Shown: positions 19,205-29,174, counted from the first letter of the stretch. The stretch is 64,000 nt of DNA from Litsea cubeba (GCA_012931725.1 CM022946.1:72218335-72282334), one strand, 5' to 3'. The notes: a model not told the origin generated them from the sequence alone. A program made the numbers and translations.

Positions 19205-19740
19205 ACCGCGGGGAAGCGACGCTTAGTCGATACTCGCACAAATCGGAAGCAAGTGAACCACGTTCGACACTTCCAAAATCGCAGGGAAGCGACATTTCGT
19301 CGGTACTTGCAAAATCCAAAACTGTGGAGATGCAACATTTCAGTTGATATCCACAACCCAAATTTTAAAGGTTCGAAAAAACCTAAAAAACTGTGGAGAC
19401 GCAACATTTCAGTTGATAGCCACAACCCAAATTTCAACGGTTCGAAAAAAACCTAAAAAACCATGGAGACCCAAAATTTCAGTTGATATCCATAACCCAA
19501 AGGTTCGAGGAAAACCACAATTTCAAAAATCGTGGGGAAACGACATCAAGTCAGTACCCGCAAAACTAAAATTTTTGAAAAAGCAAGGATGCGACATTCC
19601 ATCGATACGTGCACCCAAATCCGCGAGAATGCAACATTCCATCGATACTCACAACCGAATGAGCAATGATGCGACATTCCAAGATACTTGCAAGAACATT
19701 CAGCAGGGAGGCGACTTTTAGTCGATACTTGCATTTTTTG
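19205..19740. repeat. Array A: ten copies of a ~25-nt motif spaced ~42 or ~70 nt
   Basis: A core like GGGAAGCGACATTTCGTCGG followed by a TACTTGCA-type end recurs at about 19211, 19283, 19326, 19395, 19465, 19534, 19584, 19625, 19664 and 19706. Two subtypes exist: GTCGATACTYGCA and GTTGATATCCACAACC. RE-2 carries the same array in reverse at 37510-38125, so it is a conserved element component and not a local duplication. No coding function is apparent. Confidence 0.82.
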
Positions 19741-19749
19741 AAAACCAAA

Positions 19750-20170
19750 CCGGCTATCAATGCCACCAAAACAAAACAGGCTATACATGCCACAAACTGG
19801 CTATCAATGCCACCAAAACAAAACAGGCTATAAATGCCACAAAACCGGCTATCAATGCCACCCAAAACAAAACAGGCCGGCTTAATCATTGCCACCAAAA
19901 CAAAACGGCTATAAATGCCACAAACCGGCTATTAATGCCACCAAAACAAAACGGCTAAAATGCCACAAACGGCTATCAATGCCACTAAACAAACCGGCTA
20001 TCAATGCCACAAACAAAAAAATGGCTTTCAAAAAAAAAAAAAACCCGGCTATCAATGCCATGAAACTTGGCTATCAATGCCACAAACTCGGCTATCAATG
20101 CCACAAGAAAAGCTGGCTCTCATGCCAAAATTGGCTTCCATGCCACAAGCGAAAATCTGGCTTCCATGCC
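19750..20170. repeat. Array B: CGGCTATCAATGCCA-type 15-mer array
   Basis: More than a dozen copies of GGCTATMAATGCCA separated by ACAAAAC-type linkers, with TGGCTTCCATGCCA-type variants at the end. The RE-2 counterpart is 37245-37505 in reverse. The same motif is present in U5 of every LTR in the window. Confidence 0.88.
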
Positions 20171-20261
20171 AAAACAATCATTTGACAAAAGATTTTCACA
20201 AAATGACAAGCTTTTGATCAAATCCCATTTAGCAATTACTTTTATCACAAAAAGATTCAAG

Positions 20262-20480
20262 TGAGCGTAGGGATAACAAAAAAAAAGAAGGCATCCCATT
20301 TAGCAATTACTTTTATCACAAAAAGATTCAAGTGTGCGTAGGGATAACAAAAAAAAAGTGTTCACAAGCACTACAAAAAAAAAGAGCACCAAAAAATACA
20401 TGTGGTACCAAAAAAAAAAAAAGTGTTCACAAGCACTACAAAAAAAGTAAGTACCAAAAAAAAAATACAAGTGGTACCAA
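20262..20480. repeat. Array C: duplicated ~60-bp A-rich units
   Basis: Two copies of a unit containing TTAGCAATTACTTTTATCAC, GATTCAAGTG and GCGTAGGGATAAC, then two copies of a unit containing GTGTTCACAAGCACTAC and ACATGTGGTACC. RE-2 (36890-37200) has three of the first unit. It lies directly downstream of the antisense gene stop and may hold its 3' processing signals. Confidence 0.8.
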
Positions 20481-20527
20481 AAAAGAGAGAAGGATGGTTT
20501 CTATTTAAAAAATAATAATACAGGAGC

Positions 20528-21462
20528 TCAATCAAAAATGGTCTCCAGCCAAGAGTTCAGCTCCTCAAGCAAACTTTTGGCCTCAGCCGTCAAGGATTCC
20601 AGGGCACGATTCTTCAAGAACTTGCCATGAGATGCTGGGGTGGGTTTAAACCCTTCTTTCGCACCGGGAAGCTTATCCCGAGCAGTTTGCCATCGTTCGC
20701 TTTCTTGAGATTTCCTTTCAAGAACTCGATTGGCATCTGCAACTCGGCGAATCAGAGCACTCTCCTTGTCACGAGCCTCCGTTATTGCAGTCCACTTGGC
20801 AGCGACTTGTGCCTGCAGATGCTCAAGACGTTTCCTGGCCTCATCGACCTCCCTATCAAGGATGTTAAGGTCATGTGTCAGCCCGATGATGGTTAGGTCT
20901 TCTAAGTTCTTCTCTCGGACTACCTGCTTCCTGCTTTCTTTAGCCTCATCCAGGTTAGACTGAGCCTTATCCGCAGGGTCCAGGAACATCTCCTTGAAGA
21001 ACTGGTCATCAGGAAAACCCATGGTCTCAAACCACCTGTCACCCCGCTCAATGATCCTATCAACGATCGCCCTGGCATCTGTGACATCCAGACCAGCCTC
21101 TTCGGCATCACTGAGAATCTCATGCACATGCTGGATCATGCCAAATCCGGTTTCTAAGTGCCCAGAAAAGATAGTCTCAATCCAAGAGCTCAGAACCCGC
21201 ACTACCACCTTCTTCGCAAAAAGAAGAGATGGCCCAGCTGAAGATTCGCCCAACTCCGTTGGTCGGCCGCTCATGTCATCATCTGTTGGAAGAGTAAAAA
21301 AAAAACTCTTTCCAGTTGAAGCTGCTCCTGCTCGGGAAGGAATCTCAGCACGAGGAATCTCCTCAACATTGTCAGAACTGGTCCCAAGAGTCTCTACCTC
21401 TGGATCAACCTCTAGCATCCCTTGCTCTGGAAGCGACGGATCCTCCTCTGTCACTTCAAAAC
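20528..21462 (-). CDS. Antisense gene exon 5 (coiled-coil C terminus)
   Basis: Open from the acceptor (TTTTGCAG ending at 21463) to TGA at 20530-20528. It begins GFEVTEEDPSLP with an acidic Pro/Ser-rich stretch. A helical region follows (KKVVVRVLSSWIETIF, HVHEILSDAEEAGLDV), then about 150 residues rich in Leu, Glu, Lys and Arg with heptad-like spacing (IGLTHDLNILDREVDEARKR), ending in SLLEELNSWLETIFD. A coiled coil implies oligomerisation or partner binding. The three copies are well conserved here. Confidence 0.82.
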
Positions 21463-21927
21463 CTGCAAAAGAAACACAAAAGGTATGAATATGATCCTGT
21501 TTGAAAATCATTATCAGGTTATAATTACAAAATACCTTCTTCGACGACTGGCGGAACACTTTCTTCCTCCATGAACTCATTGGAAGCATCATCAACATTT
21601 GCGTCCATCGATGGTTCAAAGTCATCGGAATCATGTGGCAAGTCAGCTGGCAAGAAAAAATGTTAGCAAACTAAGTCACAGACACAAAAAAAAGAAGCAA
21701 GAGAAGTCATACCAATTGGAGATTCTGGATTCACTCCAAAGCCCCTCGGTTCTTCTTCAGGTGCCCCGACAGGATCCGTCACCACCTCATCGGTTGGAAC
21801 CTCAGGCATCACCAAGTCTTCCTCTGCTAAAAAAAAAAAAAAAAGAAAGGCAGAAAGAAGAAGCAAATCAGAACATGGAGAAATCCCATGAAAAGAAATG
21901 GAAAGAGAAAAAAAGGAAGAATCATAC

Positions 21928-22898
21928 CTTCACCGATGGTCTCTTCTTCTCGACTTCTCTTCTCTTGAGGCTCGTCAGCATCCACTGGCACATCCTCATT
22001 GATAGTAAGAGGAACTTCTAAGTCAGGAGAGTCCTCATGCTGCCCCTTGCTGCGATGATGACTCCTCCTCCTCTTACTCCTACGGGCTCGCTTCTTAGAG
22101 GAACCTGCCCCGCTGTCAGAGTCAGGTTTCCCACTTGACTCCTCACTGGATGGTCTACTCTTGCTAGTAGACTCCACGGAAGCTTGCCTCTGTGCCGCTT
22201 GCATCCAAGCGCCAAGTTCGGCTTCCTCCTGTTCTAGCTGCTCTAAAGCCTCATCAGGTATTTCTCGAGCAGCTTCAGAACCAATGACGCCCTGGTCAAC
22301 GAGAAAGCCTATCTTTTGCTTCTCTCCAGAAAGGAAGGCCCAAGCTTCCTCTCGCCGGACGCCATCCGACTTTCCAAGGCCCTTTCCAGATGCCAGCTTC
22401 ACATCAAGCTCCTTCTTGGAAAGCCCCCGATATGCCGAAAAAGCTCTCCGCGAACCACTTCGCAAAGCCGGCAGTCCGGGAAGTCAGCAACACAGGATAA
22501 GAATCATGGCTGTAGTGTCTTCAGCACTATAGAAAGCCCATGCATTTCTCCCATCCTGTAAGCCTCCAAAGCGCTTCACCATGCTTGAAGGCGCTCCAAC
22601 AACGCCTTGAGAAAAACCCAACTGCAAAGCAAAGCGAGAGGGTACATACGGCTGGATGTCGACGAAAAGATGTCTACGGTACACCATCGTGCCTACACGT
22701 ATGCTGAAAATCCACTCTCTCTCTGCATTGGTCAAGGAATAATGCCTTCCCGACCCCGCCCTGGTAGAGTCTCGGGAGGCACCAAAATCAAAAGCATTCT
22801 TTCGCAATTTCGGAGAAAGCTTCACTGAAGACTGCCCCATCTCGACGTCCCTGAACCGTCGGATCCTCATGTGGGCAAACAAAAGTGATTCGGACACG
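21928..22898 (-). CDS. Antisense gene exon 2, 3' part (frameshifted)
   Basis: Continues the PMD protein after the solo-LTR insertion: SESLLFAHMRIRRFRDVEMG, RRHLFVDIQPYVPSRFALQL. A one-base loss near 22493, relative to RE-3, moves it to another frame. It then reads through GLSKKELDVKLASGKGLG, WAFLSGEKQKIGF and the Ser/Arg/Lys-rich basic stretch to the donor AAG|GTATGA at 21928/21927. Confidence 0.82.
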
Positions 22899-22903
22899 GC
22901 TTT
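22899..22903. other. Left target duplication GCTTT of the nested LTR
   Basis: GCTTT precedes TGTCACGCCCC, and the same five bases follow the element at 25729-25733. This pins the insertion and its boundaries. Confidence 0.9.
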
Positions 22904-25728
22904 TGTCACGCCCCGAGCCCGAGATTTCACACATCCCGAGGCGCGACAGACGCCCGCGTGGAAATTCGAGTCAACTCATTGACTCTAGGTCCCCACGTAT
23001 GGAATTTACCCACAGGATATCACGTGTGAGGTTTATATTTTTCGATATGCCTGTATAATTTGTCAAATAGATATCCAATTAACATAACACAATCATCAAG
23101 ATATAGAGCATAAGGGTCCATGAGCAATACTTTAAAAGTTCAAGTTCAATAGATAGAGAGAGAAGAAGTAAGTTAGTTAAGTTTACAATCCAAAAGCTAA
23201 ACAAGTTTATAAGTTTCTACAAAATATGTGGCAATCCTAGCCACGGTCAGTGGGTCATTTAACGTCCTTTTCTCGTCGAGTGGATGTCTAGAAGACATTA
23301 TCAGGAGTCCACTCTGCTACGTTATGTGGAGGTTCCTCTCCCTCAAGGATCTCCGGGGCAGTAGCGTCGATGTATTCACCTGTAACGCCAAGTGTAGCAC
23401 CATTAGACTAAGCTAAGCAAGACAAACATATACAGTCCATATAACATGTATCAAATGAATAGTCAGACAGGTATAAATCATAAGAGATCAAGGAATGATC
23501 ACTAGGCATATCAGTGCATGAAATAGCATGAGACATACGAGTCATAGATAACAGATAAACATATTAACAAGCTAGTTGGCACATCCACATAAGCTATGTT
23601 CTCTCAAGTTAATCATATAACATGAAATAAAATGAGAGCAGAATATCAGGACAGGACAGGGCGGTGCTACTAGGAGACAGAGGTACCCAGAATTCTCCAT
23701 CGTAGACTTAGGGTGCCGGTAAACCCTCAAAATATATTCCCATCTGCAGAGGGCCAGAAGTTTACTAAACCCACACTTAGCCGGGTCCGACTTAGATAGG
23801 GTCGAAGCTAAGTGGTGCCGACTCATAGAGTGCAATATACAAACAACAGATCAGGTGCAGAACAGTGTAAATCAGATACAGGACATATACAGGACTTATA
23901 GATAACAAATTGGGACTTACTGAAATATGCTGAACAAAGACAGAAATAAAGGTAATATAACAAATGTGTAACAAAAAAATACATAACCGAACAGAAGCAT
24001 GACCAAGTCACACTAGAATACTGAAAACGGAATGCAATGCATGTACATACAGATCATATACAGAGTCAAGATGTAATTCAAGCGAAGCCTATGGTCTTGG
24101 GAACACATGTGGTCTTCACCGTCCAACTCAGGGTAGTATTAAGAGTTCCGACATTACTGGGCTACAAAGGACCCCTTGGCGTTACATAATTTGGATGTCG
24201 AATCCCTTAATAGAACACATTTGGCACGGTTACAATCCGAAGAACACAATGCCTCTTTTGTGGGTACGGGTGCTCAATCCACATCCACAATTAAACAAAC
24301 CCAATGGTCATGATAAAAGTTCAGGGTGCTCATCCTACCGGTCCATCTATCAGGCCAATCAAACTAGAATAAGCTACGGTTCAATGTCCGGCTCATAGAA
24401 ACGTCCATTTGTCACAATTATGTAGAATCCAACATATAATCTTTTCCAAGGCTCAAATCAAATAAAATCACTTTTTGTTGGGTTCTACACATCATGAGCT
24501 TTCCAACTGTATGTAGATCTCCAAAAATGGACTTACGGTTGAAAAGTTATGGTCATTGGAAAATCTGCATACTGCATGTATCAGGTTCGCTCGAGCGCCC
24601 AGATGTTCGCTCGAGCGGACCCCAGACAGAGAGCTGTTCGCTCGACCGGACCAAGAGTTCGCTCGAGCGAACTCTCCCAGAGAGCCCTTCGCTCGAGCGT
24701 TCACTCACGCTCGCTCGAGCGAACGGTCAAATCCTGTGTCCGAAAATCTGAAACTTTGCTGTTTCTCTCAAGCCATTCAAGGCATTCCATCAGGTTTTAA
24801 AACACTACCAATAGGTATCTTTGAGCTTCCAAAATGCTCATCAAAACCATCAATAAACCCATATACATGAACAAAAGAAATCACCCACAAAAATCCGTTT
24901 TTGAGCAAGAGATGGGTATCTAAGCAAGATTGCATATATTCATGAATCAAACAAGAAATCATGCATACAAATGTATAAGTTTAACTTGCCTTGGTGCTTG
25001 GAAGCTATCTCTCACACCTAAAACCACTTATGCTCAAAATCCCCAAAAATGCAAGCTCAAATGCCCTAAAATGGTGAAAACGAAAATGAATGAAATGAAT
25101 GAGGAAGAAGATGATGCATACATGATTTGTAGCTTTCCAAGGATGAAGGAAATCAAATGGAAATGCTTAGTGAAGAAAGAGCTTACCAAAAGCAAGAAGA
25201 AAGAAAGATGAGTGGATGCTTGAGCTTGGAAGATGTTGTCTTGGTGGAGAAGATGAAGTGGTGGCTAGCTTCTACTCATGCTAGGAGTCTTGGTTGATGC
25301 TAGGAGTGAAAGAAGAAGAAGAAGACAAGGAGAAGAATAGCTCCCGGCTGGAAATGGAGAAGAAAGAAAAATGGCTGGGTAAGGGTTTTAAGCCCAATTT
25401 TTCCTGCACTACATACAAGTCCACAAAAAGGACTGAAATTTCAAATAAGGGCTTGGGTTAAATGAATGGGCCTAAATGGATCCGAATTTGATGGGTCAAG
25501 ACATGAAAGTTAAGGCCCATGAAATGCTCTATGCAATGCATTAAAAACCCAAAAATTTCTAAGTACACACAAAACCCAAAACACTCCAAAAGTCATAACC
25601 TACCTAGTAAATGGTCAAACCCCACTAATTCTACCTAATCAAGTCCAATCACAATCAAAACATTCATTAAGAAATTAATCTAAATTAATTGACTCTAAAA
25701 CGAGATTAAGGTGGGTCGGGGTGTTACA
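22904..25728 (-). mobile_element. 2.8-kb solo LTR nested in the RE-1 antisense gene
   Basis: Ends TGTCACGCCCCGAG and TCGGGGTGTTACA form an imperfect terminal inverted repeat, and 5-bp target duplications flank it. No internal protease, RT or integrase is present, so a solo LTR fits best. An inverted partial copy is RE-6 (62359-64000). Comparing the two, the likely sense strand is minus, with a pyrimidine-rich leader after a TATA-like region. The terminal style (TGTNACACCCCG) recalls Tekay/Del-type Gypsy LTRs; that is inference. ORFs such as 24556-24870 read through a palindrome cluster and are not genes. Confidence 0.85.
24586..24730. repeat. Cluster of GCTCGAGC palindromes
   Basis: Six or seven copies of TTCGCTCGAGCG-type palindromes within about 145 bp, one of them degenerate (CTCGACCGG). 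The cluster is strongly CG-rich in otherwise AT-rich DNA. The same cluster is at 63390-63535 (RE-6), and a related one is at 48415-48530 (RE-4). Confidence 0.9.
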
Positions 25729-27249
25729 GCTTTGCCCTTAGCCAGTCGAATCATCAGAGGATCATCATCCTGTGCAGCACCCAGCCGGTGGAAGCCAGGA
25801 CAGTGGTACACGTACCACGAATAAAAGATGTGGGCTGAAAATACCCTATTCATGGGAAGCCCAAACCGAACCAAAAAAGCAGCAGCCTGCAGTTCGGTAC
25901 ACAGGTAGGAGTAAAGAGCTGGCACCAAAGCAAGCTGCTCTCCAAACGCCATCTGACAAGCCGGAAAAATACAATGCGGCCTGATGTGCGTTCCATCTCC
26001 TCCAGCAAAAATAGCATCACCAAGCCAATAAGTGAGGTAAATAGCGAGATCTCTCTGCAGTGCAATGTCAGGACATATGGCATTTGTACTCGCACAGAAA
26101 CCTCTCAACTCTTCTTGCATGGCCAAGATCTTCTTTGAACTTGGATCCTGAGCTCCGGCTTCTTGGGTCACGCCATCAGAAGACTCCCTGCTATCAAAAA
26201 AGTTGGGGAATGAAGAGCTAGAACTCTTCCAACTGCTGGATCTAACTTTCAAACCCTCTTTCTCCTTCAAAAAACCATAGAAGGCGACGAGCTGAAAGTA
26301 CAGAAGCCTGAACTCCTCAGACTGCCCCTCGAGGACGCTGTCAATCGGCATAAACTCCTCATAGAGTTTGCCGAGGATGGGCAATCCAGTAATGGCGCTC
26401 AGCTCCTTCAAAGAGAAACCAATCTCACCATTCGTCACAACGAAGGTATTGGTTTGTGGGAGGAATGATTCCAGCAAAGCCATGAAGGCCTCGCCGGAAA
26501 AGATCACGGTCTCCCTAAAGGCACGGACCGCATCAAAAATCCCGGCTTCCTTCAAAACGGCGCCACCAATCAGCAGGACGCGATCAGTCCACGACTTCCA
26601 CTCGGAGTCAGCATTGAAACGGCCACGAAGTCGAAAAGGCTTGATCCAATTGCTGCCGTCACCGCTAAAAATACCAAGGCCCACCGGTCTCAAATCGACC
26701 GACGGATAATCAGAACCCTGGTAACCGCTGGATGGCATCAAAAGGTCCATGTCAACAGGCGACTTCTCCATATATCCAGGAGAACCGCCAACAAAAACCC
26801 CGGTCTTGATTACATTTGTCCTTCTCACCCAGCTTGGAGGATCTTCCCTCTTAGGGCACGTGGGGGCAAGGCTCAGAATCGAGACGGTGCGATCAAACGT
26901 CGACCGGGTAACAATAGTCTTCTTCTCACCATCTGTTGTGAAAGAGAACTGAAAACATCTCCTCTGGTATGTCATGTCATCAGGGACTGCATCACCAAAG
27001 AAGAAGGTAAGCTTGGGCAAAACGCTCTGATCTTCCATCACCCATGGACGACTGCTTACCATGATCTTATAGAATTCCTCTCCCTTGAGAGTGATCAGTC
27101 GCTGCCTCATCTCATCTCTGTTGAGGGAGTCGCATTCTTCTAGATTTCTCTCAACATACTGGACCTTCTCAAAGGCCTGCTGAACGGCTGGATTAGAATA
27201 TCTAGAAGATTGACGAGGTACGCTACCTTGTTCGTTCTGGAGGAACCAC
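25729..27249 (-). CDS. Antisense gene exon 2, 5' part (PMD domain)
   Basis: Open from the acceptor (CTTTGCAG ending at 27250) through about 505 codons. It starts with GSS, then a polar N terminus with NPAVQQAFEKVQYVERNLEE. The PMD region begins around residue 195 (FRLRGRFNADSEWKSWTDRV) and includes AVRAFRETVIFSGEAFMALL, GEIGFSLKELSAITGLPI and SAHIFYSWYVYHCPGF. The frame continues into the solo LTR for a few codons, which is an artefact. This is the best preserved PMD region of the three copies. Confidence 0.87.
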
Positions 27250-27985
27250 CTGCAAAGGATGGAAAAGAAAAAGATCAAACATCAAGATGACAGAATCTCG
27301 CTAAAAATCTGGCGAAATTTTGACATGATGCCGGGGCAATTCCGAAGAAAAGGAACTATCCCGAAAGAAATAGAAAGCTTGAAGATGGGCTCAACATTGG
27401 TGCGAGCTCCGAAACTCCAAACTTTCGAAACCTCAAAGTCTCCGCAAAATCAGGAAGGGCTCAACATCACTGCAAGCTCCAAATTCCCAAATTTGCGAAA
27501 ACTTTCAGGTATGCTATCACATCATGCTACAATTCAATTTACAAAAATATACATGCATGAACATCTTGGTAAAAAAAAATGCATTATCATGATGGGCAAA
27601 AAAAAAAAGAGAAGAAAAGAAACTTTCTCAAAAAAAAAAAAAGGAGAAAGAAAAAAAAAGAAAAAAAAAGAAACTTTCTCAAAAGAAAAAGGAGAAAGAA
27701 AAAGAAAAAGAAAAAAAAAGAAAAGAAAAGAAACTTTCTCAAAAAAAAAGAGGAGAAAGAAAACAAACCAAAAAAAAAAAAAGGGGCTGGCCCACTGGCC
27801 ACGTGGCCGTACGGCCCACAAATAAAAAAAAAAGAAGAAAAGAAAGCAAAAAAAGAAAAAAAACATGTGGAAAAAAAAAGAAGCAAACACGTGAAAAAAA
27901 AAAGAAGAAAAGAAAAGAAAGAAACAAAAAAAAAAGAAAGAACTTTTTTTCCTACAATGGGGTTTTCTTGAAAAAGGGAACTTAC
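27250..27985 (-). other. Antisense gene intron 1
   Basis: The donor GTAAGT (27985-27980) follows ATGGCTTCAA, and the acceptor TTTGCAG is preceded by a pyrimidine tract. The intron is 736 bp. It contains a ~350-bp stretch that is nearly pure pyrimidine on the coding strand, and within it a palindromic GGCCACGTGGCC/GGCCGTACGGCC block near 27790-27822. RE-3's counterpart is 54555-55220. Confidence 0.8.
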
Positions 27986-28116
27986 TTGAAGCCATTGATG
28001 GAGAAGAAGAAGAAAAGTCTTGAAGATCTTGAAGAAGAAGAACTCTTGGTCTTGAAGCCCTCTTGAGATTATTGCAAAAGAAAGTAATAAGAGCAAGAGA
28101 TCCAACCTCCTCCTTG

Positions 28117-28125
28117 CTTTTATAG
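28117..28125 (-). promoter_or_regulatory. Antisense gene TATA box (RE-1)
   Basis: CTATAAAAG on the minus strand, 122 bp before the ATG at 27995. RE-3 has the identical sequence at 55351-55359. With a start about 30 bp downstream the 5' leader would be about 90 nt, rich in CTT repeats. Confidence 0.8.
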
Positions 28126-28189
28126 AAGAGAGTAAACCAAAGAAGGAAAGAAGAAAAAGGTAAGTGTTACTAATTAGTAACCTTACCAA

Positions 28190-28420
28190 AAGAAAGAGAT
28201 TAGAAAGATTCTTTCCCAAAAGAAAGATATCTTGAAGGATTTTCTCCCAAAAAGAAATCAATGAGAGATTTTCTCCCAAAAGATAGGATCAATGAAGGAT
28301 TCTTTCCCAAAAGAAAGATATCTTGAGATATCCTATCCCAAAATAAAGGGAATATGAGAGATTCTCTCCAAGTAAAGATATTCTTAGATATTCTCTATCC
28401 AAATGAGATATTTTTGGATA
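28190..28420. repeat. ~34-bp tandem repeats upstream of the antisense promoter (RE-1)
   Basis: Degenerate units containing AAAGATATCTTGAGATAT and GAGATTTTCTCCCAAAAG. They lie directly upstream of the TATA region and match 3285-3515 and 55430-55655. Confidence 0.82.
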
Positions 28421-28729
28421 TTCTTTACAAAAATGACACCATATGAGATCTAAGCCATTTCAAAAGCTTAAGGTCCCAAGGGTTAGCCCATATGAGCCAG
28501 GTTTGACCACCTAGGCACTTAAAAAAAAAAAATTTGGGCTTTTAGTCAAAAAGAAATCCCTCTTACCAAGAGCATACAAAAATGGTTCCATGCCTCTTTT
28601 GAGTTGATTGGACCATACAAAGAAAATTCCAAGCCCCATGAGCTTCCAAAAATAAAACCATCGAGCCTCATCTACCAAATTGAGCCAAAATCTTGAAATT
28701 GACATTCCACAAAAATCAAACCAAATCCT

Positions 28730-28965
28730 GGTCCCCTAACTCGCCACATACAGCTTGTTGGGACACAAGACCAAAACCAAAAACCAAAACTTGATCCCCT
28801 AACTTGCCACATACAGCCTGTTAGGTCACAAGATCAAAACCAAAATTGATCCCCCAACATTCCACATACAGCTTGTTGGGTCACACGATCAAAACCAAAC
28901 CCGACCCCCTAACCTGCCACATACAGCCTGTTAGGTCACAAGGTCAAAACCCAAATCCACATCCC
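28730..28965. repeat. 55-64 bp tandem repeats, four copies (RE-1)
   Basis: Units start near 28733, 28797, 28852 and 28907 and contain GCCACATACAGCYTGTTRGG followed by a TCACAAGATCAAAACC-type tail. They sit between the antisense promoter and the polypurine tract. Confidence 0.9.
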
Positions 28966-29158
28966 TGATGTCATCTTCAAAACTTTGCCTCGAGATGGTA
29001 CGTGATCCTTTTCACTACCATAAAATTCCCTGGAAGCTCAAAAGGCTACAAATACCGAAAAGAAAGACTGCTCAAAGACTCTTGGTCAAGTCACAGGCTC
29101 TCCTTCAAAAATCTCTTCGAGGCACATCGACTACAAATGATAAGCAACTCGTCGCTGT

Positions 29159-29174
29159 ACCTCGAGGGGGCATT
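29159..29174 (+). other. Polypurine tract of RE-1
   Basis: ACCTCGAGGGGGCATT directly precedes the 3' LTR start, the standard place for plus-strand priming. Confidence 0.82.

Larger units (their letters stand above)
20528..27995 (-). pseudogene. RE-1 antisense PMD gene (five exons, interrupted)
   Basis: Gene model on the minus strand: exon 1 27995-27986, exon 2 27249-21928 (split by the solo LTR 22904-25728), exon 3 21823-21713, exon 4 21646-21536, exon 5 21462-20528. All introns are GT-AG with phases that join cleanly. The product, about 1,200 residues, has an N-terminal PMD region (GFSLKELSAITGLPILGKLYEEF, YLTYWLGDAIFAGGDG), acidic linkers, a basic KKRARRSKRRR stretch resembling a nuclear signal, and a C-terminal coiled coil. 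PMD proteins include Arabidopsis MAIN and MAIL1, and PMD is known in Tat elements; its role there is unknown. One missing base near 22493 shifts the frame. The C-terminal exon is fully open. Confidence 0.87.

Noticed and set aside
19205..20170. CRISPR-like appearance of regularly spaced short repeats
   Set aside because: Repeats are degenerate, spacers are not unique, there are no cas genes, and the context is a plant retrotransposon.
24494..24870. Arg/Ser-rich ORFs over the GCTCGAGC cluster, repeated at 63262-63625
   Set aside because: Frames are kept open by the palindromic repeat in all readings; there is no start context or domain.
22904..25728. DNA transposon with terminal inverted repeats
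   Set aside because: 5-bp duplication, TG...CA ends, TATA plus leader organisation and length fit a solo LTR better; no transposase.
25695..27278. Single-exon host PMD gene (MAIN/MAIL1-like)
   Set aside because: It lies inside an LTR element in a fixed position, is repeated in three elements, and its first residues before 27249 are intron.
27534..28279. Phe/Ser-rich and Lys-rich ORFs on both strands, up to 230 codons
   Set aside because: They are translations of homopyrimidine/homopurine intron sequence and of the 34-bp array; they have no domain and differ between copies.
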